Assembly: GCA_018881555.1 (NCBI GenBank)
Contig: JACAXG010000060.1
Location: 2,666,001 to 2,730,000, forward strand
From: Amblyornis subalaris
Lineage: Eukaryota; Chordata; Aves; Passeriformes; Ptilonorhynchidae
Reading direction: 5' to 3'
Length of the DNA stretch: 64,000 nucleotides
Both the position numbers and the translations under genes were made by a program. Shown in pieces: positions 54,531-64,000 of this stretch. The notes beneath the pieces were generated by a model. That model made no database searches and was not told where the DNA came from. It was given only the letters and a program-made list of their open reading frames with translations. How positions within the stretch are numbered: position 1 is the first letter of the stretch; the number at the start of each line of letters is the position of its first letter.

Positions 54531-56712
54531 TCTGCGTTGCTTTCAGTAGCCCACATGCAGTTTATGGACAGACCCTATTTCATACCAGAGCCAAAGCATA
54601 TCACATGTGTGCCACAAGGAGGAATCACAGGGACATCCCTACAATCCCTAATGCCCAGCTCACATCAGGTTTCCTGCCTGCACTGACCTAGTGTATGGGT
54701 TGGGACGGGAACACAGGAAAAAGTCACAACCGCCTTTCTACACAGCAACACAGATTTTATTGGCATAAAGGAANCACCAGGTCTGAGGCTGTGAAGTCAG
54801 CCAGCTTGGCTACCCCAACTCAAATCACACCTTTCACAATGCAGACAAAGGCAACATATTTATCTCCATTTCTTTTAAGCAACAGCAAAAACAAATGGTA
54901 ACAAAATTGTATTCCAATTCTTTATGCTTTATTCTCTAAACACAAACGTGCTGTACAAAATAACACTGTTTCATAAAGGTGGTCTCTTTTCTTCAAGACA
55001 CCATCTGCATACTGTTTTCCAGAGTGTATCAGAAGGCTTATATTCAATTAAATGTGTTGGTATCAAATTCATGCTAGTGTTCTCAAATATTTCCATTTGT
55101 TAAAGGAGAAAATAGGCTAGATCACATGTAAAGGGAGCAGGAACAAGGAAAAGGGAAGATCTCGGGTTTCAATTTATGTATCTCTGACTAGTATCTGCTT
55201 GACAGAGTTTCAACACAATGATAAATTTCTCCTTATGCCTACAGAATCAGAATAAATTAAAAGAAAATCTAAATAGTAAACACCCAGTATTTTGAAATTT
55301 ATTGTCATAAATTGTTGGACAGTAGAGGTCAGGTCAAGAAGGTATCTCCTTACAGCTACATAAATGCAAAAGGGAAAAAAAGAGTCTATGAAATGCTACC
55401 ATTTCTGTTGCTTCAGCAAGAGTCTTGTACGGGCTTTAATTAAAACTCTGCTGGATTAAAATCAAATGAGAAGTACATGTGTATTACAGGAAATTTAATT
55501 GTCCTAGAAACAAAAGAGAAACAAAATGAACTGATTAGAAGGTCAGAACCCTTTTCAACTCGCTTGAAAATCCAAGCAAAGAAGCAGCATTGCCTGATGT
55601 GCATTTCTGGGTTTGTGTCATAACACAGTAAGTTTGAGGAATCATTTTTAAAATTTTTATCTAGATTCTAAAAAAGCAAGTTCTTATCTAGAAGTGTGTG
55701 TGTGTATATATTACTCTATGCTTTTTTAAAACATTGTCTTCCATGTATCCATGTATTCGACCTATTTGCCTACAAATCTTTTTGTTTCTAAGATAGCTCT
55801 GCTTATCCACTTGCCTATGAGGAAACTACATATACTTCTAAAACACAGGCACCTTCCTCTCTTCACTCAACCTACTGCTCGTAAGATCCTGAAAAAGGAA
55901 AGACATTTCAAAATCCTAGAGCTTTAAAGTAGATGTCAGAATTACATTTAGTTGTTTAGAGGTAATTATAGTAACTGTACTTTTGTAGTCAATCCAATAT
56001 TACTCAGCCCTTTCATTTAAGCAAGCAGCAAGGCCATTTTATCTGCTTAACTTCAGGAGTGAGTACAGCAGACAAGTCTAGGAATGACTTTGATAATTTG
56101 TCAGTAGCTTTCCCTGTAATTGCACACAACCTCCCCAATTCCACCCTGACACTACAACCCAAGCACACTGCTTAGAGTTGTGTGAGACCAAGCTGTTTAA
56201 ACTCCCCCTCAAACATAAATTTACTATGAGAACTCTTGCTTTCAGAATCAGGCATCCTTTGCACCTCATACATTCAGGCCCATCACCAAATGTTTATATA
56301 TGTACACACTAAACATTTAGTTATATGTACTAAACATGTTCCTATTGTCACAGCCAGACACATCTATTGCTCCTGCATGAAGACTACGTGTTCCTCTCTA
56401 TGTGAAAACAAGCACAGTACCATCATCACTATGATAAAAATGGGCTTAGAAAAGAGAGAACTGTTCTTTGGAGAACTGGGCTAAGATAGATTTCAAAAAG
56501 TGGTATATTCCTGGGATACCCCTTGTCCCCCATGGCCTCCCCCACCCGCAGGNAAACAGCTGAGAGGATATTGAGCATATTGCTCATCTAGGTCCTGGCC
56601 ANACTTCCCTCAGAACAATCAGTATTTTTTTGTGAAATGCAGAATGATTCATCAAACCCAGCATACTCCACAAGATCAGGACTGAGCAAAAAGCTGTAAC
56701 AATCTGTGAACT
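54531..56712. other. DISC1: Intron 9 segment proximal to exon 9
   Basis: About 2.2 kb between the CR1 at 54.2 kb and the exon 9 donor. No repeats beyond a short GT/TA microsatellite, and no alternative exon that I can support. Confidence 0.7.
55697..55710 (+). repeat. Short GT/TA dinucleotide repeat
   Basis: GTGTGTGTGTG followed by TATATATTA. A short microsatellite that may vary between individuals. Confidence 0.8.
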
Positions 56713-56718
56713 ACTTAC
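56713..56718 (-). promoter_or_regulatory. DISC1: Splice donor of exon 9
   Basis: The minus strand reads GTAAGT directly after the exon's last G, a consensus donor. Reading through it gives Gly-Lys-stop (TAG at 56713-56711), so retention of intron 9 would end the protein almost at once. Confidence 0.9.
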
Positions 56719-56907
56719 CAAAGGCAGTCTCTCCTTGTTCAAGTTCTTGTTTCAGTCTGGTGTAATCATCTTTAATTCTCTCTAGTTTTCGGGTATTTCT
56801 GGCACTCAGAACCAACAGTTCATTAAGAAGTCCTTCCAGTCCCTCCTTCTCAGATGTTAATGATCTTATTTCTTCTGCGAGATCCTTCGCAGTGCCAAAA
56901 TTACCTC
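56719..56907 (-). CDS. DISC1: DISC1 internal exon equivalent to human exon 9
   Basis: This is a 189-nt internal exon of DISC1, a coiled-coil scaffold protein of centrosome, mitochondria and neuronal processes. Read on the minus strand it has a pyrimidine-rich tract and CAG acceptor (56910-56908) and a G|GTAAGT donor (intron starts at 56718). Phase is 1 at both ends, so the exon is a multiple of three. Its translation aligns with human DISC1 residues 598-660, recalled from memory, with no gap. Shared blocks include TAKDL, EEIRSLTSE, EGLEGLL, LLVLS-RN and ETA. The spacing of Leu and Ile fits a coiled coil, as expected for this part of the protein. The codon matching human Leu607, site of a common human Leu/Phe variant, is CTC at 56881-56879, so this bird has Leu. 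It contains no Ns, stops or frameshifts. An ATG-started reading frame covering it extends into the intron to 57010; that extension is not coding. Confidence 0.95.
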
Positions 56908-56935
56908 CTGCATGTTTTGTGGGGGTAGGAGGAAG
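56908..56935 (-). promoter_or_regulatory. DISC1: Splice acceptor and pyrimidine tract of exon 9, NAGNAG type
   Basis: Read on the minus strand, a C/T-rich tract leads into ACATGCAG and then GAG, a tandem CAG-GAG acceptor. Use of the first AG starts the exon at 56907 and gives the same length as human. Use of the second would start it at 56904 and drop one codon without changing frame. CAG is normally preferred over GAG. Confidence 0.85.
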
Positions 56936-57801
56936 AAAGAGGAAAAAAGACAATGAAGCAGACACTTGCAACATCAGTAGCTTACATAGCAATCCCGGAA
57001 AATTAGGCAATTACACTTCCCAACAGCAACTGAAAGACCAATTGGGGAAAAAAAGGAAAAACTGCTTTGCTAGCATCCATTTTATTAATATTACAAGAAT
57101 AATAATTGTAGCTGATTTAACCTTACATACACTGAAAGGGTATTTTCTTTAATTATTGATACAATTTAAATTTTTTCAGGAAACCTGTTCCTAAGGGTTC
57201 ACACTTCAAATAATGTCATACTGTAATTCATTGATCATTGCAGTGTGATCTCTCAGACCATTTTCTTGTTTTGGGGGACCCCTCAATGCACAGTACTTTT
57301 GAAATAGAGGCTGTCAACATGCTGCACCCTCAAGTATTTCCTCCTTGAACAAAGCAGCTCTGTGCTGGTTTTTGTAACAAGCACCACTTGTTTATAAATG
57401 ACACATTGCATTTCTTAAATGGCCTGCACCTCATGCAAAGACCACTGGGAGATGTTCTTCTCAGGGAACACATTCAGAAGTCACAACTCTCCACTTCTGG
57501 CTCTCCCTGAAGCACGAAANCCCACAGACAGGCAGAACACCTCTGCAGCACCAGCTCACGCGGTTCTGGACTTTTTAAAAATGTTTGGTTCCTTTGGACA
57601 GGGATCCAGAGTCAAAAGTTCAACTTCCAAGTGGTTTAGAGCGTAGCCCAGTAACATTTATCCACTTAAACATTCTGAAAACCATTTTTATAAGCAGCGG
57701 GAGAGGAATGTTTCCTTACCTCGCAACGAAGCCTTCCNTAATAAATAGAAAATGACAGCGAGATGCTCACCCATTAAACCACTTTTAAATAGTANTAGAG
57801 T

Positions 57802-57840
57802 AACTATTACTCTTTAATTTAACTAATTTAATTTAACTAA
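57802..57840. repeat. AT-rich inverted repeat and 14-bp tandem duplication
   Basis: AGAGTAA-CTA-TTACTCT forms a small inverted repeat with 7-bp arms just before two exact 14-bp copies of TTTAATTTAACTAA (57813-57826 and 57827-57840). They lie about 0.9 kb upstream of exon 9 in intron 8. Two Ns flank the region (57795, 57860). Confidence 0.85.
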
Positions 57841-57896
57841 ATGCTGCATTTACATAGCTNTACCAGAGTCTTCTCAATGATTGAGATACTTGGCTG

Positions 57897-57950
57897 GGGA
57901 AAAAAAACCCCAAACCAACAAATAAACAAAAAAACCAAACCCCACCACCA
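57897..57950 (+). repeat. A/C-rich low-complexity tract
   Basis: A-runs alternating with CCCC and CAAA-type units. Similar tracts occur at 78-116, 2670-2715, 4336-4376 and, as the T/G complement, 51058-51092 and 59611-59650. They are typical of avian introns. No transposon body is attached to them. Confidence 0.8.
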
Positions 57951-60900
57951 CATTTTAATCTAAAGAATTCTTGACAAAAACTATTTCCATATAGGATTGC
58001 CCAATAAAAGGCAGAAGATCTTTAGCATGAGATTTAAAGTCTGACATCATCCTAAAGCAGCAAAAATTTGGTTGTATGATTGAATAAGTAAAGGCATCTA
58101 GTAAGTAAAGGCACCTAGAAGATTTAGTCTTGAAGTGAATATTAACATAAAACACATCCAGTCACACNTATACGATGTCTCATCAGCTTCTGAAGTATGT
58201 GCAATGACTTTAGACTCCTGAAATCACTTTATAATACCACCCGCATTGTTCAGATGTAAGGGTTTCTTTTTGGTTTTGTTTCAGCAAACTGAAACTTTCA
58301 GCAAACTGAACTGTTGCTTAGACAAAACAGATCAATTTAAAAGTTTAATTCCAAATATGAAAGTCATAATCCAAACCATCAAATTCACATCAGGATATCC
58401 TAAATTTTGGCCATTACATCCTTTTGACGTGATGTCTCAAAAGTGTTGGTCACAAAGTCTTAAAAAGGAACAGTTTGGCTGCTGTTCAGTTTCTTCAAGA
58501 TGGGAAGCAAGAACAGGATGCAAGTATTTACACTGGTCAGAAGATGGCAAACCACTACCAGCAGCTGCCAAGAGAGGCTCCATTCCTCCAGAATGCAAGA
58601 GTGAATAGGAGCACTTCAACTACTCTTCTGGAGGAAAGCTGCTGTTGTAAACTCAAGTGGTCATATGGGGGCAGGTGTGCCAAAGGGAGGATATACTTTC
58701 CAAAATTTTGGAAAATACTTTATCAAGTAAATCAGGTTTAAAGATTGAACATTGCTAAGTATGGCAGTCTTGCTTTGCATTTGGTTTTTCGGTGGTTTTT
58801 CAGTCCCAAGGTTATAGTTTCAGTCAACCTCTTCCTCACTTAAAGCTGACGTTTTCTTGCTTCTTTTTAAGAGGTCAAAAGTCCCTTATTTCTAATTCCC
58901 AGCTAAATCCCTGTTTGCCACTTCCATCTTACAAAGAACTATACAACTAAATAACTACAAACATGCTTTACTCATACTAGGATCTTATGGCTTAGCAGTG
59001 CTTTACTGGGAAACAACAGCACAAATTTTATTACCTTAATTTGTCATGTTTCCAAATGGACAAAACAAAGCAAGATAAGCAAGACAAAATCACTGGAAAA
59101 TGGCAGATATTCAGATGCTTCTAAGGCAACAAGACTTAAGTCCATCTTTATTCACCTGAACTCATCCCAAACGTCAAAGCATAGGAGCCTTAATAAAATA
59201 TGAAGGCAAGAGAATCTTCATTAGAATCTGGAGCCTGCTCTTACATTTCAGAGGACAGCAAGGAAAAAGGTATGATATTGCACATGNAAGTTTTATACAT
59301 ACTGAATGGCTTTGAATTCCCAGAGGAGCAGTTTATATCAAAACTGAGGCTATAAGGAAATGGCATCAGATACATACCCAAAAGCCAAAAAGACACCCTA
59401 CCTGATGCAGCTTCTCATGACAGCAAAAATGTCCGAAAGTCTGTAGTGAAAATTCAGATGAGCATATAAAAACTCATGGACCACAAGAACCATCATCAGT
59501 GAGCTCTGACCTCTGTCACAGCAACCAAAGTAGTTGCTTTCTAAATGCCATAAGGTTGATTTAAAAAGTAATATATAATCCATAGCTGCCAGCATTAAAA
59601 AACATGCCCTCCTGGGGTTTTTTTGTTGTTGTTGGTTTGGTTTTTTGTTGAGACAAAGTCACACTAGATGCCATAGAAACATTCTGAAGACATATATCAA
59701 GATATTTTATTCTGCTAATACCCTGAAAATGTTAAAATTCCTCTTTTTTATTATTAAATAATTATTTTGCCTAAGTGAACACAATAACTATTACTTTGTC
59801 AGCCACTCAGAGGTATGTTTCATCCAGCCATACCAGTGAGAGAGTTCTAGTTGGATGACATTGTTTAAGTCAGTNGTAACCCTTATCAGGAAACTCATAA
59901 ATCATGCAGCAAATAGGAGTGCTCACTCAAAAAATCTGTACAGAGAAAACAAAGCTAAGGAATTAATAGTCTAAAACCAAAACTGAGATTCTGGTCTAAG
60001 CCAAGACATGAGACAGCAATTCTATGAAGGGGACTGAAGTGCAAGATGCCACTTTTCCCATCATTCCTCCTGTCTCGCAGTGATGCTTGCTAGAGATGGG
60101 CAATTTTAGACATGGCATACGTGTTCATATAAACATACTGGGTGCAAACTGGTGCAGCAAAATTGAAGTATCCAGTGCTCTGAACAGGTAGAGTTGCACT
60201 ATCACAAGGAACTGAGTATGTACACTTCACTTTAAGGGACTGAACATTACCATCATCTCGAAAGACAGCAACAAAAAAAACAGTTAAAACTTCCTCCTTA
60301 ATCTTGCCCTCTGGGGCTCTCTCCTCCCATGCATCCTTCATCCTCTACAGATAGTGACATCAGGTAAGCTCCAGCGGCTTGATGTGAATGCCAAAAATAC
60401 CAGCCAAATCAAGTGCAACAACCCACCCTGGAAAAATAGAAATTAAAAAAAAAAAAAATCCCCAGGCAGAAAGCAGCCCTATAAGTGCTTTTACTTATTG
60501 TAAACATTAGTATATCTACCTTATTTCCTCTCTTCCTAAAATTTCACTTGTATGGCTACAGCTAAATAGTACTCTGCACATCAAATGCATTTTACATACA
60601 TATATATAGTTACATGCCATAAACTCATGCCCATTATATCATCTCACTGTCAGATTTTACTATATTGGGCAGATTGTCGCCCATTTAGTAGCCTCTGAGT
60701 AAAATATCATTATTCTGATACCATTTGCCAGCAACAAATTGACTAAAAATATGGTTTGAAATCTGTCTCATTTTGCAAAAAGCAAGAGATATGTTATTAA
60801 ATAAACTTTATTAAATATTTCCCCCTTCAAAATAAAGGACAAATTTAATGGTCCACAAATTTTTTACTCACACTTTTTCTCATATTTATGGCAGAAATTA

Positions 60901-62792
60901 CATACACTCACAGTTATCTCTCTGCTTTAAGTATAAATAATGGTAAGTCTCATCACCACTGAAAATATGTTCATTGTTGTACAAACAAAGGAGTAATTTT
61001 TTCACTAATAGTAGAGCGTACCTATTGGACACTGGCTTGAATATCAGAAAGAATAGACTGGTCATACTTCATCATTATCTATAAATTAATTCTTCATATA
61101 CTAACANCACTACCTTTAATAATTCATAACAAAGTGAAAATTTACATTTTAGCTTAGGGCATTTGCCACCACAGTATTTATCAATGGCACTNGAATTCAA
61201 GGCTGAAAATCTTCCACCCTGTGATTAATGAGAATACAAAATGATTTCAACACCACAAAAGAAATTGAAGAAAATAAATATCATTCACCTACTCACAAAG
61301 GAAAGGGAAAAAGCTAAACACATGACAGAAATGTAAGATTCTGGAAGCACTGCCAGTGTGTTTGCACCTCTGAAAAAATAAACAGCAAATGAGGGACAGT
61401 CTATCATCTCCTGAAACATTTTACAGAATTCCAGCATATCTGAATTGCAATTATTGTTTTTAAGCAATAACACATGCCAATGCTTTTATGAAGTGTAACA
61501 CAACTGAATGATTGATGTAATCCTGAAAGGTAATTGTCATCTAGAAGGAGGTGAGAGACCCCACAGACAGACATGTGGAGGAGCAATTCTCAGTCACAAA
61601 GAGCCTCTTGTACCTGGACTGAATCAGTTGCCACGGAACAACCCAGGGATCAAAAAAACCCCATACCATCAAATAAATAAACCCCAAAGTAATAACATTT
61701 TAAATCAGTAATAACAAAGGCTCAAGTGAACATTATCCGTGAGAAAAGGCACAAATACACTGAAGAAAATGGCAGAAGTCTGGAAGGTGGCAATTCAGCA
61801 ATACTGAGATCCAACCCATGCCAAGGAGCAATAGCTACTGGTGACAGGCCACCAGAGGCTCTCAAGAGCCTGCACTGGAGGTGACAAGTATAGCCCAGGA
61901 GCATATTAGTGACAGCAATTTACTCTGTGCATTAGCCAATAAATGGTTATTGCAAGTCATGTCTAATTCTCTTTCAACATAGGGAAGGAGGGCCGACTGA
62001 AATGGGCTCCAAGGTGCCAGGGTCACGCAGTAGCACAGACCTGTATGCACAGGCTTCCCTAAATAACCACTTCCCCGTTCCTCACAGCTCCCACTCACCT
62101 TATGCCTTTCAGTCTCTGGTTCTTTTACATCTCCCCTCTTCTCCTGCCTTCATCCCCAGTCACTACCACTACCAGTGGAGAGGAAGGGACTAGNTCACAA
62201 TAGGGAAACAGGCCAGACCTGATCACCATGATCCTGAGGGCTGCATGAAATCATCAGTCCTCTTTTTACCAAATAGACCAGGAAAAAAAAAAACAGAGAA
62301 AGACATGAGAGAGAAATACGCATGTCACTTAGGTTTAGATCCCAAAAGTACATGCATGAGGTTCAGGGGTTTGTCACTCCGTCTCCCTGGACAGTCAGTG
62401 GAAAGGGAGACATCACTGTCACCTTCCACAGGGATTTTCTCACATCCCCTCCAGGCTATGCTGTGGTCTTTCTCCAGGGTGACAGCACCTTCCCTTCACA
62501 TCTCTCCTCCATCCAACATGTCTCCTTTGAGCACAAAATCCCAGAGAAGGAACTGCCAAAGAGATAACTTGACTTTCTCTCCTGCTCCAGGGATAGCCGC
62601 TTAGGTAACAGGAGTGAAAAAGAGTAAGTTGTTACATGACTGACTTCTCCAACAGAAGAAAAGATTTTGTGCTGTCTGGTCACATATCATGCTGGAACCT
62701 CAGCTGCAACAAATTACCCTTGAAGTTCACTGAAAGCCAGTAACATCCAGCAGTCTGACTTGAAAATGAGATTAAAAAGGCAAACAGCATAA

Positions 62793-63361
62793 TGTCCTTG
62801 TTTTGGCTGGGATAGAGTTAATTCTCTTCTTAGTGGCTGGTACTGTGCTGTGTTTCGTATTTAGGTGGAGAATAGTGTTGATGTTTTCAGTTCTTGCTGA
62901 GCAGTTCTTACCCTAAAATCAAGGACTTTTCAGTTTCCTATGCTCTTCCAGCAAGCANGTGCACAAGAAGCTGGGAGGGAGCATGGCCTGGACAGCTGAC
63001 GCAAACTGAGCAAAGGGATATTCCATACCATAGATTGTCATGCCCAGTGTATAAACTGGGGGAAGTTGGCTGGGAGAGGCCAATTGTTGCTTGGAAACCG
63101 GCTGGGCATTGAGCATCACTTTATTGCTATTGTGCATCACTTGTCTTGGATTTTATGCCTCTCTCACTCTTCTTCTCCTTACTATTATTATTGCTGTTAC
63201 TATTATCATTAGTATTATTATATTTTATTTTGTTTCAGTTATTAAACTGTTCTTAACTTGCAAGTTTTACTTTTTTTTTTTTTTTCCGATTCTCCTGCCC
63301 ACTGGGAGCAGAGAGAACATTCACGTAGTACCTAATTTCCAGCTGGGGACAAACCACAACA
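62793..63361 (+). mobile_element. Solo LTR of an avian endogenous retrovirus
   Basis: A 569-bp element beginning TGTCCTTGTTTTGGCTGGG and ending CAGCTGGGGACAAACCACAACA. I recognise it as a widespread neoavian LTR family, probably ERVL-like and close to what is called TguLTR5 in zebra finch; the exact name is uncertain. It has a TATAAA box at 63050-63055 and a TTATTAAA polyadenylation-type signal near 63240. An ATTATT-rich stretch precedes the signal and a T-run follows it (about 63272-63286). No internal retroviral genes or second LTR lie in the window, so it is a solo LTR left by recombination. The flanking five bases (CATAA, CACAG) are not a clean target duplication, suggesting age or imprecise ends. 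It lies antisense to DISC1 in intron 8. Confidence 0.85.
63050..63055 (+). promoter_or_regulatory. TATA box of the solo LTR
   Basis: TATAAA inside CAGTGTATAAACTGGGG, at the position expected for the U3/R promoter of this LTR family. If active it would drive plus-strand transcription, antisense to DISC1 but pointing away from exon 9. Confidence 0.6.
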
Positions 63362-64000
63362 CACAGCTGTCTGAAGTCTGAGGGACCATTTGAGAGTTGG
63401 TTTAGGGGACTCACCAGCATTATTTCTCAAATGAGTTAACAGGCGTGCCAAAAAGTACACCGCTTGCACAATACACGGTGGCAAATAAAGTGACTGTTGT
63501 GGGAAGACATGACCCTACACAGAACGATATTCTGGAGCCAGACATTGCAGTCATGAAGTAGAATTAATCTCAATATGCCTCTGACCCATCAACCCAGACT
63601 GCTGCTGGAAGCAGGAACAGGAAAGTGTGGAACCAGCTACGTCATCTGACAAGATGCAGACCTCTATCGAACTCCAATTCATCAAAAAATTGAGCCTGAG
63701 AAGGCACAAAGAGGCTCTGTTATTTTTGCCTCTAAGACCAGGCAAGTTCTCCAACCATTACCAAACAACGGTTCTCAGAAACAGAAAATATAAAGAAACC
63801 AGGAGCACCTTTGCCTTCCAATGGAAGACAAATTAAGAACTGTATATGGCATGTCTGGGGAAGAACTCAACATCACATTGAGAACTGTGTGTCTGTACAT
63901 ATTTCTGCATGAAATGACAGACTACAGCACGAGCATGAAAACAAGATATCCACATTAACATAAACCACAGATGGATGGCTGAAAACGTCCTTCAGCCTGC

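Larger units (their letters stand above)
2369..56718 (-). other. DISC1: DISC1 intron 9, complete, about 54.35 kb
   Basis: Bounded by the exon 9 donor (56718) and the exon 10 acceptor (2369). It is about 54,350 nt and makes up 85 percent of the window. It is AT-rich with low interspersed repeat content: about 2 kb of recognisable CR1 plus short older relics. No internal gene could be supported on either strand. Human DISC1 also has very long introns in this half of the gene. Confidence 0.88.
56908..64000 (-). other. DISC1: Part of DISC1 intron 8
   Basis: At least 7.1 kb of intron upstream of exon 9. Exon 8 (ending at human residue 597) was looked for on the minus strand and not found. Apart from the LTR at 62.8 kb and small AT-rich repeats near 57.8 kb, the sequence is ordinary intron. 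Open frames at 58246-58608, 60090-60341 and 62245-62604 match no known protein family and show no DISC1-like sequence. Confidence 0.85.

Noticed and set aside
56711..57010. 99-codon frame taken as a complete small gene starting at the ATG at 57010
   Set aside because: The N-terminal third is intronic (it spans the pyrimidine tract and the CAG acceptor) and the C-terminal Gly-Lys is read-through of the donor; only 56719-56907 is coding.
59398..59595. Donor-like GGTAGG at about 59402 (minus strand) as the end of DISC1 exon 8
   Set aside because: The translation upstream shows no DISC1 similarity and contains no coiled-coil sequence.
63091..63381. 96-codon hydrophobic frame in the LTR, resembling a membrane protein
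   Set aside because: It comes from the ATT-rich and T-rich non-coding part of the LTR, which encodes Ile/Phe/Leu by composition.
1..64000. CRISPR arrays, tRNA or rRNA genes, bacterial-type operons
   Set aside because: No regularly spaced repeats, no foldable tRNA, no rRNA motifs; composition and splice signals are those of a vertebrate intron.

Overview
The window looks like a piece of a bird nuclear genome lying almost entirely inside introns of one large gene. Evidence for a bird: AT-rich DNA of low repeat density, CR1 LINE fragments with the typical octamer tails, and a solo endogenous-retrovirus LTR of a type I associate with Neoaves. It has no bacterial, phage or organellar character: no operons, ribosome binding sites, rRNA genes, tRNA genes or CRISPR arrays. 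Nearly all the open reading frames over 60 codons are chance or repeat-derived.

Two protein-coding exons can be supported, both on the minus strand and both from DISC1, the coiled-coil scaffold gene 'disrupted in schizophrenia 1'. The exon at 56719-56907 (189 nt) corresponds to human exon 9, which starts at residue 598 and includes the residue-607 position. The exon at 2308-2368 (61 nt) corresponds to the next one, human exon 10. Both have canonical splice sites, their phases match across the junction, and their translations align with human DISC1 (recalled from memory) without gaps. No other DISC1 exon was found.

Layout in genomic order: 1-2307 is part of intron 10; 2308-2368 is exon 10; 2369-56718 is intron 9, complete at about 54.35 kb; 56719-56907 is exon 9; 56908-64000 is the exon-9-proximal 7.1 kb of intron 8. 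Transcription runs from high to low coordinates. Intron 8 matches the human interval broken by the t(1;11) translocation. In human, exon 9 is also overlapped by the antisense non-coding transcript DISC2, which would lie on the plus strand here.

The introns hold four CR1 fragments (3.25 kb minus, 19.8 kb plus, 32.4 kb plus, 54.2 kb minus), faint older CR1 and MIR relics, and a 569-bp solo LTR on the plus strand at 62.8 kb. They also hold an exact 70-bp tandem duplication at 11.6 kb, a compact CpG-dense islet beside homeodomain-like sites at 39.8-40.05 kb, a second candidate conserved element at 46.3 kb, and several A/T homopolymer inverted repeats. Single-base Ns are scattered through the assembly but nearly absent from 21.6 to 36.5 kb. 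I see no undescribed multi-gene system. The most useful leads are the gene identity, the exon 9 tandem acceptor, the CpG islet and the N distribution.
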